Notes: generated by a model not told the origin, from the letters alone. Positions 20,650-32,465 are shown, counted from the first letter of the stretch. The stretch: 64,000 nucleotides of DNA from Sorghum bicolor (GCF_000003195.3 NC_012870.2:35404741-35468740); one strand, 5' to 3'. Translations and numbers: made by a program.

Positions 20650-21220
20650 GAGTTTACCGAATGCAGAGTTTTCATACAACAACAGCTACCAGAAAAGTCT
20701 CCAGATGACACCATTTGAAGCCTGGTATGGATGTAAGAGTAGAACCCGGTTGATTTGAAATCAAACGGGAGAACACAAGTGTTTGGGCTAGAAGTTCTAA
20801 GTGATGCAGAACAACAATTAAGAGTGATCAGAGATAATCTGAGGGTGGCACAGTCTTGACATAAGAGTTATGCCGACACCACAGAAGAGAATTAGTTTTG
20901 AAGTGGGAAACTATGTGTTTTTGGAAGTGCCACATATGAGAAGTGAGTGGAGGTTTAATATGAACGGAAAGTTAGCACCAAGGTATATCGGGCCTCTCAA
21001 GATGTAAGAAATATGAAACGAAGTGGCTTACCAAATAGAGCTACCTGAAAGTTCAGAAGGAGTGTATGATGTCTTCCATGTGCCTCAACTTAAGAAGTGT
21101 TTGCATGTGCCATAAGAGCAGATGTCGTTAGAAGAATTGACTGATAAATCGGATTTCACATACAAAGAGTACCTAGTGAGAATTTTGGAAACAAGGTGAC
21201 CAGGAGTTGGATTTTCAGGA
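20650..21220 (+). pseudogene. R4 integrase C-terminal remnant
   Basis: In broken frames one can read AEFSYNNSYQ and QMTPFEAWYG (end of the integrase core), then WRFNMNGKLAPRYIGPLK and EGVYDVFHVPQLKKC (the C-terminal and pre-chromodomain region of Tekay/Del integrases). Stops and indels interrupt each piece. The catalytic DDE core is not recognisable. It would have inserted the cDNA into chromatin; here it only identifies the lineage. Confidence 0.7.
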
Positions 21221-21349
21221 TGTACAAAGTCTAGTGGAATCAGTGCACCGAAGAGGAGGCTGTTTGTAAAAGAGAAGAGGATCCAAAAAAAACATACCCG
21301 CAGTGGTTTGAGTAAGCACCAACCGAATCTCGAGGACGAGATTCATTTT

Positions 21350-21362
21350 AAGGGGGGTAGAA
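21350..21362 (+). other. R4 polypurine tract
   Basis: AAGGGGGGTAGAA directly before the 3' LTR terminus TGTAACACC, 10 bases after the GAGGACGAG box at 21332-21340. Confidence 0.85.
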
Positions 21363-24300
21363 TTGTAACACCCCAAAATTTGCAATTTTCCAAAATAGGA
21401 TAAATTGTTAAATTGTGTATTTTTTTGCCCATGAAATATAGGAAAAATAATATTTTTCTTTAAATTAAAATTTACCATAGGAGCTAGCAACTTGGTTGAG
21501 CATGCATGTCTTTGCATTTTATTTAGTGTGATGAGTGGGTTTGACTAAAGTTTAAAAAGAATTCAAATTTTAGTTTTGAAATATGTTTTGTTTTAAAAGA
21601 AAAGTGAAACAGAAAATAAAAAGGGAAATCCTCACTTCTCTCTGGCCCAAGCAGCAGCCGCGGCCCGCTCTTTTCTCCCCCTCGCTCAGCCCAACTCCTT
21701 CCCCAGCCCACCTGCCCGATCGGCCCAGCAGGCCACGCGCACTTCCTTCCCCTCCCTCGCTGCACACGCTGACAGGTGGGTCCCACACCCCTCTTCCGCT
21801 GACAACTCAGGTCCACTCATCAGGCCTTTCTCCTACCTCGTGACGGAGCCGGACTCCGCCGCGAGATTGCACCGGCTGCACGCGTAATCTCCCTCCCGAA
21901 CTCCTTGCTCCACACGTTTGCCCCTTTAAATACTCACCCCGACCCTCGCCAAGTCCCCTACCAAATCCCAGAGCCGACCGTCGCCTTGTACTCGCCGAAA
22001 AGGCGCCGCCAAGATCTCCACCGAAAGCAATTCGCCGCTGCGACTCGTTTTGGTCACCGTGAGCCCTTTGTCGATCTTCTCCTCGCTCTTGCGAAGTCGC
22101 CAAACTTGTTCTTTCTCCTTTTCGTGTTCTCTATGCTTTGCTTGACCTCGCCGAACCTGTGCAGAAGCTCGCCGTCCGCCGTCCTTCGTCGCGAGTGCGC
22201 CCGGGACTCTCCCCGAAATCGTTCTTGCCCTAGGTGAGTTCGCTTCAAGCTCCTCTACGCCATGGTGCAATCGGTTCGCGTTCTACCGCCCTAAATTGCG
22301 CAAACCGCGAGCTCCGGCCATCACCGGCCATGGCGCCGCCGCGGGCCCTTCCAGCTCCGGCCGGCCATCTCCTTCCCCCACCCCCGATCAAATCTTGACC
22401 GTTCAAATGAAATCCAACGGCCCCAGATGAAGGATACCCCTTTGGCCGTCAATTTTGCAGAAAACCCCCCAAATTATTTAATGAATAAACCCGCCGTCCT
22501 TTGCGTTTTTTCCAAAATACGTTTTCTAACTCCGAAAGCGTATTCCCTTCCGCTCAGATTCAAAATATGTTTTCAGGAAATTACAAGTTTGCCACTGGTT
22601 TTATATTGCTCATAAAATATTCGTTTTAACTCCGATTTGACCCATTCAAATTGTGTTAGATTCGTAATCACAAGATCTACATGTTAGTCTCACTGTTTTA
22701 CAAGTTTACAACTTTTTATTTTCGTGATCCTATTTAATTAATTGTTTTTCTAAAGAGAATCTTAGAAAATTCATATATTCTTCGTTTTAACTCCGTTTTG
22801 ATCTGTTCAAATTTCGTTTGATTCGTTTTTGCGTAATCTATAGATTAGTAGCTCTGTTATACATGCTTCCAACTTTTTAAATCTGAACTTAGATTTAATT
22901 AATTATTTTATTAAAGGAAATCTTATTTAAATCATAACTTCTTCGTTATAGCTCCGATTTTTGTGAACTTTACGTCTGTGTGATCGTAGAGCGATGTAGA
23001 GTTGTTTTATAAACTTTTCATCTTTATTTTCTATTTAACTATAGGTTTGTTTGCTTTGTGTCCTGTGGATGATTGTTGTTGATGTGATGACTGAGTTTAG
23101 ACGGTGAGCTTGTACGTGGTGATCAAGAAGCAGTTTGTGGAAGGTTTGGAACTAAAAGAAGGATCTGAGTTTCAAGGCAAGTATAGCATGGGATCATCCT
23201 TGTTTCCTAACAACTTTAATCACACAATTCATATTGCATGTGTCTCCTTGATAAGGATTTGCTAGTATTAATCTTATAGCTTGTCACCTATGGTTATGCA
23301 TTGGGTAGCTTATGCTAGTGCTCCACTAAACCATGATCTTGTAATTTGATTAAAGGAATATGCAATAAACATTAAAAGATGACTTTTTAGCAACCTGGAA
23401 AAGAGGGCTGGAGCATTGGGCTATCTTATGGTGCTCTAGTTTCTCTCCATAAGGACTTATCTGTATCTGACCATCCGGGACATACAATACAACTGTGAGG
23501 GCTACATGGCTCTGGCTTTGGCTCAGTATGAGGACCTTTTCTAGCTTGTTAGTGGTTACCCTTGTGGTGCAAGTGGGGGATAGCAGACCGTGGATTCCTG
23601 CGGGTGAGTCACACGGACTGACTAACGAAACCTAGCGGCCCTAACTTGTTAGACCAACCTTTGAAAGGCTTCATAGTGAACCCTACCGGCCTCCCTAGGA
23701 AGGGGGTTAAGAGACTCGCAACCTCGGGCGAAAGGGTAAATCACGACTCACAGTAAAAGTGTACAACCTCTCTAGAGTGTAAAACTGATATATCAGCCGT
23801 GCTCACGGTCACGAGAGGCCTTGGACCAATATAGAATAAATAATCACTAATGGCAAATCATTACATGTTATTATTGTTAATATGTTGTTTATGCTATTCT
23901 TTATTCACTTTACTTGATCATGAGTTTACTATGGGACTTGACAACTTGATGCTACTCATATGCTAAAATTGTGACAACTAAAAGCTACATGTAGTTAAAC
24001 CAGTGTCTAGCCTTTGAGCCTCATGAACCCTATGTTATTCTTGCTGAGTACGAGATGTACTTACGCTTGCCTTTACATTTTATTTGGATAAAAATCCCAG
24101 ATGGGTACCAGATCGCTAGTTTGGAGAAGAGTTTAGGCTTGTGCTCAACCAGTCAGTTGTCCCTGTGGATTTGGAGCTTTCGCCTGAAGAACGGAGTGTC
24201 CTTCCGCTGTTTGCTATCTAAGGTTATATCTTTTATACTAAGTTTGTTATATATAAGCATTGACTATTGATATTACCCCTTATTTGTGGCTATATGTGAG

Positions 24301-24363
24301 ATTTGACTTCCTGGGCTCACATATGGTGTGTATCTGGTTTTGTTCTTAAAACCGGGTGCTACA
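21363..24363 (+). repeat. R4 3' LTR, 3001 bp
   Basis: Starts TGTAACACCCC and ends GGGTGCTACA, followed by the target duplication ATATG. It retains the ~150-bp segment missing from the 5' LTR. Part of that segment resembles the R8 LTR near 42840-43010, tying the two families together. Confidence 0.93.
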
Positions 24364-25151
24364 ATATGCTTAAACTAAGTCTTGGTAGTTGATGGATATG
24401 ATATGATATAGTCTGAGCTGCTGTTTATCGTGTTCCTAGTGCTAATAAATTCTGGAGAATTATTTTATGAAAATTAAAATGCTTCATAATGAGTTCTATG
24501 TATGATAGAGAGTATAAAATTCGTACCACAGACAAAATTATTTAGAATAGGAAGCCTCCACATATATGTAGGGCTTTGTGTTTGCTCGAGCTGTGTTGAC
24601 CCTTAGGAACTCATCATGTGACTAATCTTGGTATCACACACACTCGTGTTCACCCATTTTTGCTACTTCTACTCTGAAAGTACGCACCACATATATATTC
24701 CATATTCACCTATCCAAAAATGTTTCACTCTTACACTGAGAGTGAACACCAAAAATATTTACCTTGCTTATTTTCTAGCGGATTATCTTAAGTTCAATGC
24801 TCCAACTTCAATCTTTCATTCCTCTACAAAATATTTGTTACAAAAAGATTTGATGGGCTGCAATAAAAATAGTGGACAAAAGTTCCATAAAAGAAAGAAA
24901 AAGAAAGATTTATGAGCCCAAGTTTGTTATCAAAATTTCAAGTTCAAAGTTAGAGGAATTATCTTTTCAAGTAAAGGAGCATTAGAATTATTTTGCACCC
25001 CTTCTCCTTCCACAAATATTCTTTAATTTATCATCCACATATAAAACCACACATGCACAAACTGGTTGGTTATGTGGTGAGTTCCTTTGGATCCAAGGTT
25101 CGATCAGACCCAATGCATTAGTTATCTCCACACCTATAAGCTCCACATGAG
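24364..25151 (+). mobile_element. R1 right visible segment: 3' noncoding tract
   Basis: Begins with the ATATG duplication and aligns by eye with 61960-62860 of R9 (for example GGATATGATATG, then a segment about CTCATCATGTGA). No coding potential. R5 interrupts it at 25152. Confidence 0.75.
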
Positions 25152-25573
25152 TGTTGACGGTCCTTAAGTATCAAATTTAATTATCAAATAAACAAAGAAA
25201 ATGATCCAAATGAAATCAACATCCAGACTTAGTGTTTGATCTCACAGAATTCCACGAGTTTTGGTGTTTGTCTATTTCTGCAGGGGGTTATCAGGAATTA
25301 TGGAAGAAAGGCCCACACGTCGGGTTTACATAGAGATATTAACGTGTCGCGCAATTATCCTACATCTAGAAGAGTCCATAAGCCACGGGAACGAATGGGA
25401 GACCGGACGGGCTCGGGGGCAGGGCGCAAGCCCTCCCCCCTTGGGCGCCCGCCCTGGCCTCGGGGCCAATCAGAGCCAACTTCGTGGATCATGCTCCACT
25501 GACCTAAAGGATCAAGGAAAACCGTGCGATTAATGTCGGTTTGATCCGACGGCCCATATTCGCTTGGAAGGAC

Positions 25574-25581
25574 TATATAAA
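25574..25581 (+). promoter_or_regulatory. R5 LTR TATA box
   Basis: TATATAAA within CTATATAAACAGACC. The 14-base stretch TATATAAACAGACC recurs at the internal promoter of R6 (33818-33831). Confidence 0.75.
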
Positions 25582-26739
25582 CAGACCTCCGGGACCCTGG
25601 AGGAGAGGACCTCAGACCCCTAATTCATTATTCATCTTGGGAGAAGAAGCCTCTGATCAAGCCCTAGAGAAACCACATCAATTAGATCTCTAGTTTAGCA
25701 TAGCTACATAGGATTAGAATCAGAAGGAGTCAATCTTCGATTGGTTTCCGGATCTGTCAAGAGGATTCTTGGTAATTCTCTATTGTTCTTCAATTGTTCA
25801 TCTTTGTTCTTCAATATTATGAATATGGCTTTGTTCTACTTCAATATATTGATTATGACTTTGCTCTACTTGTTTATATTCGCAATTATATTGTTCTTAT
25901 TTTATCATAGTTATATGCTTGGCTTAGTTAGATTGGAATTATATACATGTTTAGGATCGTATAACATTTATCCATGTGTACAGTGGGTAAATGATAAGTA
26001 TTGTGTAGGCGTGGTGCCTATACCGTATTTATGTGCGATTGTACCCTATATGCCAGATCGTGGGGTAGTTCGTGGTAGTGACAGCTCCATTGATTCTTAT
26101 ATAGTCCCCCTCTCGTGTATAGGGCTGGCAGAGCAACATTATTACAGGGGAATTATTGCGATGTTTCTCATATTCCTTGATAATATCACTATGCATGGGC
26201 GTAGTCCTGTCTCGCAATGATTGCCAAGTATAATTGCACTAATGATGATATGCTAGACTGTATAGTTGAGAATAACTTAGGAAATATTATTGTAGTTTGT
26301 CCTAATTCCATGCTAATGACTTGCTAGAATATCTATTGAGGTGCTTATCATATTTATATGTGGCTAAGTTATGCTGATCAGATTAATTATCTTTGTCACC
26401 ATTCATACCTTATATATCTTTTATGTGACACTTATCCCTGTATGAAAGAGATAGATAAATGCTCTCAATTATATATTGCAATGATAGATACTCAATTCTA
26501 TATTCCATTCTATAATCAATATTTATGTTTAGCAATCCCTTCCCAGTGGTAAAAATATAAATAATGATACCTAGAATACTTCCCGGTTAAAATGCTACAT
26601 CGGTATTAATCTGTGCGCTTGCAGATCTCATTTATAATTTATTTAGAGGAGCAATTTCATATTTCAATACCGCGTCTCTCGTGTCATGCTGGGGATGACA
26701 ACTTGGCTTAAGTGGCATGAGGGATAGGTTTGACATTTT

Positions 26740-26749
26740 TGGCGCCGTT
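26740..26749 (+). other. R5 relic primer-binding-site core inside U5
   Basis: TGGCGCCGTT preceded by CATTTT, matching the true site (CATTTTTGGCGCCGTTG at 26807-26823) but diverging after 10 bases. The same relic is at 5133-5142 in R3. Confidence 0.6.
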
Positions 26750-26812
26750 ATCAGAATTAGAAAACTAAGTCTACTTTTGGTAGTGACGTTAAGAATGCCC
26801 AACAAGCATTTT

Positions 26813-26830
26813 TGGCGCCGTTGCCGGGGA
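26813..26830 (+). other. R5 primer-binding site (tRNA-Asp)
   Basis: TGGCGCCGTTGCCGGGGA, an 18 of 18 complement of the tRNA-Asp 3' end, 8 bases after the LTR. Confidence 0.93.
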
Positions 26831-26963
26831 AGGTTGACTACTAATCACGAATGAATATGGAATTTCGAGTCATCATTCGCATCACTAATATGATTAAGAT
26901 TATCAATTCTCTCATACAGTTTTACCCTGATATTTTTCTATTTTATCTTATGCAGGGTAATGT

Positions 26964-27794
26964 ATGAATAGAAGACATCTTCTAGGAAATTTTGTTGACA
27001 ATCCCGAAGCATTATTCAGAAAAACAAGAGCCAAGCTCAAGAAGATATCATCAACACTTTAGCACGAAGCTTCATCCAATCAAGAAGATCACTGAAGTTT
27101 CACTCGGAACATGTCTTCAGAATTCGAAGTCATGGCGAACAAATCGATCCACGAGTTCTCAGCTCCCACTACGGACAACATCCGCACTGGTCCTGCTGCA
27201 GAGATTGATGGCAACTTTGAGCTCAAGCCCGGACTTATCAACATGGTGCAATCCAACCAGTTCTATGGGAAGGCACATGAAGATGCCAGTGCTCATCTCC
27301 AACACTTCCTGGAGATTTGTAGCACATTCACCATATCAGGAGTCCCTAGAGATGCTATACTACTTCGTCTCTTCCCATTCTCACTATTGGGGAGAGCGAA
27401 GCAGTGGTTCTACGCTATAAAGGAGAAGAATACTATGTGGGCACTCTGCTCCACGAACTGTCTGGCTAAGTTCTTTCCCATGGGCAAGACCAATGCTATC
27501 CGTGGGAAAATTACAAGTTTTCAGCAACAACATGATGAATCCGTTCCAGAAGCATGGGAGCACTTCCAAGACTATATCCTAGAATGTCCCCATCATGGAA
27601 TGGAGAGTTGGCTACTGATGCAGACGTTTTATCATGGGCTCGGCAATAGTGCTCGAGAGACCATGGATGCTGCAGCTGGAGGAGCATTCCTATCACTCAC
27701 CATACCACAAGCCATAGCTCTTGTGGAGAAGATGGCGTCCAACCAAAGCTGGAATGGAGAGAGGACCCAGACACGCAAGAGAGGTGGAGGTATG
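26964..27794 (+). pseudogene. R5 gag, first part, interrupted by R6
   Basis: The ATG at 26964 opens MNRRHLLGNFVDNPEALF. The frame meets TAG at 27060-27062 and TGA at 27093-27095, then stays open through the capsid core (LLRLFPFSLLGRAKQWFY, FPMGKTNAIRGKI, SVPEAWEHFQDY, FLSLTIPQAIALVEKM) to the R6 insertion at 27795. The TAG is shared with R3. A translation start at 27111 (MSSEFEVMANKS) would bypass both stops. The encoded protein would be the particle shell. Gag resumes at 37094 with HQLKEVDMLSAKLDLL. Confidence 0.88.
27790..27794 (+). repeat. R6 target-site duplication, left copy
   Basis: GTATG immediately before TGTTGACGG; repeated at 37089-37093. Confidence 0.93.
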
Positions 27795-29028
27795 TGTTGA
27801 CGGTTCTTAAGTATTAATTTTAATTATCAAGTAAACAAGAGAAAGGACCAATATGCAACCAACACCTAGAATTAGGGTTTGATGTGACAGAATTCCACGA
27901 GTTTTGTTGTTTATCTGTTTCTGCAGGGGGTTATCAGGAAATAAGGAAGAAAGGCCCACATGTCGGGATTACATAGAGATATCAATGCACCGCACTGTTT
28001 TCTACCATCTAGAAGACTCCAGAAGCCACGGGAAGAAGACGGAGGCCGAAAGGGGCCAGGCCCAGGGCGCCCGCCCTGGTGACCTGGGCGCCCGCCCCCC
28101 TCTGGATTGCATTCAGGACTCTCTTCGCACGGGATATTCCACCGACCTATTGGATCAAGGAAAACACAGTACCACCTCGCCTACCGACCCAAAAACGCAT
28201 AGAAGGGAAGGACTATATAAGGAGACCCCCCTGGCCCCTGGAGAAGACATGAAGAAATTATCATAGAGACTGAGGGGTGCCCTCGAAGGAAAACTTCTTC
28301 TCTAATTAATATTTCTTTTTAGGCTTAGCAACCAATGTATGGTAGAAATAGATCTTCTAGTTTCTACTAGATTGAGAGAGATAGAGTGGAGGTGTAGATT
28401 GGAGGTAGCCCGGCCTGTCGGTGTCTACTCCAAGCTTGTACCTGCGGGATCAAGTTCTCCTAACCCGAAGCTTGCTCCTAGGATTCTTCAGTATTTCGAC
28501 TTCTAAATTCTAGTAAGTTCTTGTTTTATTGTTCTTATGGTTTATGAGTTTACTTTAATCTCTTCGCGTAGAGTTTAGAGTAATCATTGCTGGCGTAAAC
28601 GTGGTGTTTAGGCTGGGGTACTCATAGATATTCCCTGACTAGCTGGACCGTGGTAGTAGTGAGGAACGTGACAATTCCGAGTTACCTTTGTAGATCACAT
28701 CTCGTTAGCAGGAAGGATAGGGTTTATAGGTGCGGGTTGAACATCCTTTGTGGTGTCTAGATTCCGTTAGCCTCCCCATTAGAACAGTAGATCATCCTTA
28801 CCAAGGTTAGAAGGAGACTACGGTTGCAGTCTTCTCTATTTATCACTCAAATCGAAAGACATTCTTTGTGCCTAAAGGTTAGTAGTAATAGACCGGTTAG
28901 TCAGATGCACTCTTTCTCCTAGTGGTAAAAAAATAAATACGATACTCTGGATAACCTCCCGGGTGAAGTGCTCACCGATATCCATGCGCTTGCGGATCAA
29001 TTCCTTATTGCGTTCCCAAATATCAACA
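27795..29028 (+). repeat. R6 5' LTR, 1234 bp
   Basis: TGTTGACGGTTCTTAAG to ATATCAACA. Two GGGCGCCCGCCC palindromes at 28065-28076 and 28086-28097, TATA box at 28214-28220, conserved U5 block at about 28955-29000. Confidence 0.95.
28214..28220 (+). promoter_or_regulatory. R6 5' LTR TATA box
   Basis: TATATAA in GGACTATATAAGGAGACC, downstream of the two GC palindromes; repeated at 36275-36281 in the 3' LTR. Confidence 0.75.
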
Positions 29029-29036
29029 AGCATTTC

Positions 29037-29054
29037 TGGCGCCGTTGCCGGGGA
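29037..29054 (+). other. R6 primer-binding site (tRNA-Asp)
   Basis: TGGCGCCGTTGCCGGGGA, 18 of 18, 8 bases after the LTR end. Confidence 0.93.
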
Positions 29055-29160
29055 GAAAGACGGTTGCTGAGATAACCTGAGTCTTACTATTAGCTTGTAT
29101 CTATACTTTTATCTTTTCTTATCTTTTATATTCTTTATTTATTTTCTTTACTCTTACCTT

Positions 29161-31161
29161 ATGGAAAACCAAAATTCTAAATCGATCCATGATTCTGCAA
29201 TCCCTTCAGCAACTGACCTTTTACCATGGGAATCATCACAGCCTATCCAAACATCCCAGTATAAGTTAAGTTCTAGGTTGATTGCCATGATTCAAAACCT
29301 ATCTTTTTTGGGAAAGGAAGACGAAAACCCTTACCTTCATTTTAGAGATTTTGAGCAAACATGTGATTGTCTTCGCATTGAAGGCATTTCTGATAAAACT
29401 TTACGTTGGAAGCTTTTTCCTTTTTCTTTAAGGTGAGAAGCTAGACAATGGTACAGTCAGAAGGTAAGTCAACAACAAGGTGAATGGGGAATTTTACGAG
29501 CCAACTTTTGTCTAGATTTCTATTCCCTTGACCGTATAGCCGACCTTAGACTCGAAGTCCTATCTTTTAAACAAAAATATAATGAAACTTTGGGAAAATC
29601 CTGGAAACATTTTTCTGATCTTTTAGAATCTGGTCCAAACCTTAATCTTGAAGACCCTGTTCTTTTATTTCACTTTTTTCGAGGTCTTCAGAAAAATCAC
29701 AAACAAATGCTTCACACAATGTCTAGAGGTTCTTTCTTTCGCATCCCTGCTGATGAAGCTAGAGTGATCCTAGATAGAATCCTAGAAGCTGAGATGGATA
29801 ATACCCTTCATGATGAAACCCACGAAGCCGAAGTAGACACTCTGCCAAATTCTTCATCTACTTTAGCTATCCCAAGTTCTGAGCCACAAGAGGAAGAAAT
29901 TCCACCACCGGACTTCATGCAGGATATAGAATCCGATCTTTTTGCCGATTTTGGAAATATTTCAAACTACCATTCTATTGACAAACCCCAAAACGGCCAG
30001 TTTAGCATTTATTTGCCAAGTGAATATCAATTGAGAGAGCTTATCTCAGTCATGAGTAGCGAATGGTTGGAGGAATCAGAGCTTTCCTCTGATGTGATCC
30101 GTTTGGACACACCCTCTATAACTATACGCTGTGCTTATAATTCTGATCGATTTAATGCTCTTTATAATCATGTTGTGGGGATCAACATCATGTCTGAATC
30201 TTTTGCACTTAAACTATTTAAAAATCTTGTCTTAACCCCCACAACAAAGGTCATAAAGGAATCTTCGGGACAGTTAGTCCCCAGTCTTGGAATTATTAAT
30301 GTCCTACCTCTTACGGTAGAAGGCTCCATGGTTCATTTGAACTTCTATATCTTTGATACATGGGTCTTCGACCTGTTGATAGGACAACCTTTTAGAAGAC
30401 TCCTTTATGAAGGTCATACTGGAAAGCTACACATTTCTTTTGGAAAAACCTTTAAATTCCCAATAACAATTTCACACTCCTTAAACAATAAGGCCGAATC
30501 ATATCTTTTGCCTGATCCTATGGAGGAAGTAAAGGCTGCATCTCTAGAGCTTTTAGATGAACCAGACTTAGAAGACGAAACTCCTTTCTTCACTGAAGAA
30601 GAAGACGAACCTTCTGAGCCTGAACCCTTAGATGAGTTTGCAGAAACACCTAGACCTCCCATAGAGCTTAAAACTTTACCACCCGGTCTTATCTATGCTT
30701 TCCTAAACAATAATCCAGAATTTCCTGTGATCATTAGCGATAAACTCACTCAGGATCAAACTCTGCGATTAATGACCATTCTAGAGAAACATCACTCAGT
30801 GTTTGGCTACTCACTCCAAGATCTTACAGGAATCAGTCATATGATTTGTACCCATCGTATTCCAATAGATCCTTCTGTTACACCCTCTCGAGAACCCCAA
30901 CGTAGACTTAACAACACTATGAGAGAGGTAGTTAAAAAGAAAGTTATAAAGTTGCTGCATGGAGGGATTATATATCCTGTGCCGCACAGTGAGTGGGTAA
31001 GCCCAGTGCAAGTTGTGCCTAAAAAGGGAGGCATGACTGTTATTATGAATGAAAAGAATGAGCTAATTCCGCAACGCACCGTCACAGGATGGCGGATGTG
31101 CATAGACTATAGAAAACTAAACAAAGCCACGAGAAGGATCACTTTCCTTTGCCTTTTATAG
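29161..31161 (+). pseudogene. R6 gag, protease-like region and start of RT
   Basis: One frame from ATG 29161 (MENQNSKSIHDS), interrupted by a single TGA at 29434-29436. Gag pattern: ENPYLHFRDFEQTCDCLRIEG, WKLFPFSL before the stop and ARQWYSQKV after it, then SGPNLNLEDPVLLFHFF. No CCHC knuckle follows. The protease-like region reads NALYNHVVGINIMSESFA, and then FDLLIGQPFRRLL. By alignment with CDFGSS/CDTGSG of the other elements the catalytic Asp position is Asn here (residue 193 of the part after the stop, counting from 29590). The RT N-terminus begins ([13 protein letters not shown]) and is lost to a one-base deletion near 31134. The product would be a Gag-Pol precursor packaged in virus-like particles. 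Confidence 0.88.
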
Positions 31162-32465
31162 ATGAGATGCTAGAGCGGTTAGCAAACCATTCGTTCCTCT
31201 GTTTCATAGATGGATATTCAGGATATCACCAAATCCCAATCCATCCCGATGATCAAAGCAAAACCACTTTTACATGCCCATATGGAACTTATGCTTATCG
31301 TAGGATGTCTTTTGGGTTATGTAATGCACCAGCTTCTTTTCAAAGATGCATGATGTCTATATTTTCTGATATGATAGAAGAGATTATGGAAGTTTTCATG
31401 GATGATTTCTCTGTTTATGGAAAAACTTTTGATAGTTGTCTTGAAAACTTAGACAAGGTTTTGCAAAGATGTGAAGAAAAGCACTTAATCCTTAATTTGG
31501 AAAAATGTCATTTTATGGTTAGGGAAGGAATAGTGCTGGGACACCTAGTGTCTGAAAGGGGTATTGAGGTAGACAAAGCTAAAATTGAAGTAATTGAACA
31601 ACTACCTCCACCTGTGAATATAAAAGGAATTCGAAGCTTTCTTGGCCATGCTGGTTTTTATTGTAGATTCATAAAAGATTTTTCATTCATTGCTAGACCA
31701 CTTACTCTTTTGCTAGCCAAGGATGCTCCTTTCGAATTTGATGATGCATGTCTAACATCTTTCAATTTATTAAAGAAAGCACTCATCTCTGCACCAATCA
31801 TTCAACCCCCTGATTGGTCGTTGCCTTTTAAAATTATGTGTGATGCTAGTGATTATGCTGTGGGGGCAGTATTAGGACAAACTAAAGATAAGAAGCATCA
31901 TGCAATTGCTTATGCCAGTAAAACTTTGACAGGAGCTCAACTTAATTATGCAACCACTGAAAAAGAGCTTCTGGCTGTTGTCTTTGCCATTGATAAATTT
32001 AGATCTTATTTAGTTGGAGCTAAAATAATTGTTTACACTGATCATGCTGCACTAAAATATTTGCTCACTAAAAAAGATGCTAAACCTCGCCTGATTAGAT
32101 GGATCTTATTACTCCAAGAATTTGACTTAGAAATAAAAGATAAAAAGGGAGTAGAAAATTCTGTTACTGATCACTTGTCTAGAATGTGTTTTAAGAGTCC
32201 ACAGGAAACCCCCATCAATGATTCACTCCGGGACGACATGCTCTACGGAATTAACAGGTCTGACCCCTGGTATGCAGATATTGTTAATTTTATGGTTTCA
32301 GGGTATGTACCACCAGGAGCAAACAAGAAGAAGCTTATTCAAGAAAGTCGTTCACATATATGGGATGAGCCATACCTCTTCCGAGTATGCTCTGATGGCT
32401 TACTCAGGAGATGTGTGACCACTGAGGAACGATGGAAGATCATCGACAGATGTCATTCATCATAA
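31149..32465 (+). pseudogene. R6 reverse transcriptase and RNase H
   Basis: Continues the polyprotein in a shifted frame. RT (residues ~1-185 of this stretch): [13 protein letters not shown] with catalytic Asp21, and FMDDFSVYG with the YxDD-type pair at 85-86. RNase H (~225-345): catalytic set Asp232 (CDASD), Glu near 271-273 (TTEKELLAV), Asp298 (YTDHA), Asp341 (VTDHLSR). It would copy the genomic RNA from the tRNA-Asp primer and degrade the RNA strand. The FMDD box with [15 protein letters not shown] is typical of the Athila lineage. TAA at 32463-32465 stops it in the zinc-binding part of integrase. All catalytic residues are present. Confidence 0.93.

Larger units (their letters stand above)
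14376..24363 (+). mobile_element. R4: Tekay/Del-like (chromovirus) element with decayed pol
   Basis: Complete from LTR to LTR, with the 5-bp duplication ATATG at 14371-14375 and 24364-24368. LTRs of 2858 and 3001 bp, initiator tRNA-Met primer-binding site, an intact 252-codon ORF in the gag position, degenerate repeats, an integrase C-terminal remnant and a polypurine tract. Long LTRs, the tRNA-Met primer and the integrase end pattern (KLAPRYIGPL, VYDVFHVPQLKKC) point to the Tekay/Del lineage. R8 is a related family. It inserted into the 3' noncoding tract of R1. Confidence 0.9.
25152..26804 (+). repeat. R5 5' LTR, 1653 bp
   Basis: TGTTGACGGT to GCCCAACA. GC-rich palindrome GGGCGCCCGCCC at 25443-25454, TATA box at 25574-25581, conserved U5 block at about 26582-26627, relic primer-site core at 26740-26749. 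A 159-codon hydrophobic frame at 25741-26220 lies in the transcribed leader and is broken in R3. Confidence 0.93.

Noticed and set aside
25741..26220. 159-codon hydrophobic frame in the R5 LTR that looks like a membrane protein
   Set aside because: It lies in the T-rich transcribed leader of the LTR, and the R3 LTR has it broken into two frames; hydrophobicity follows from base composition.
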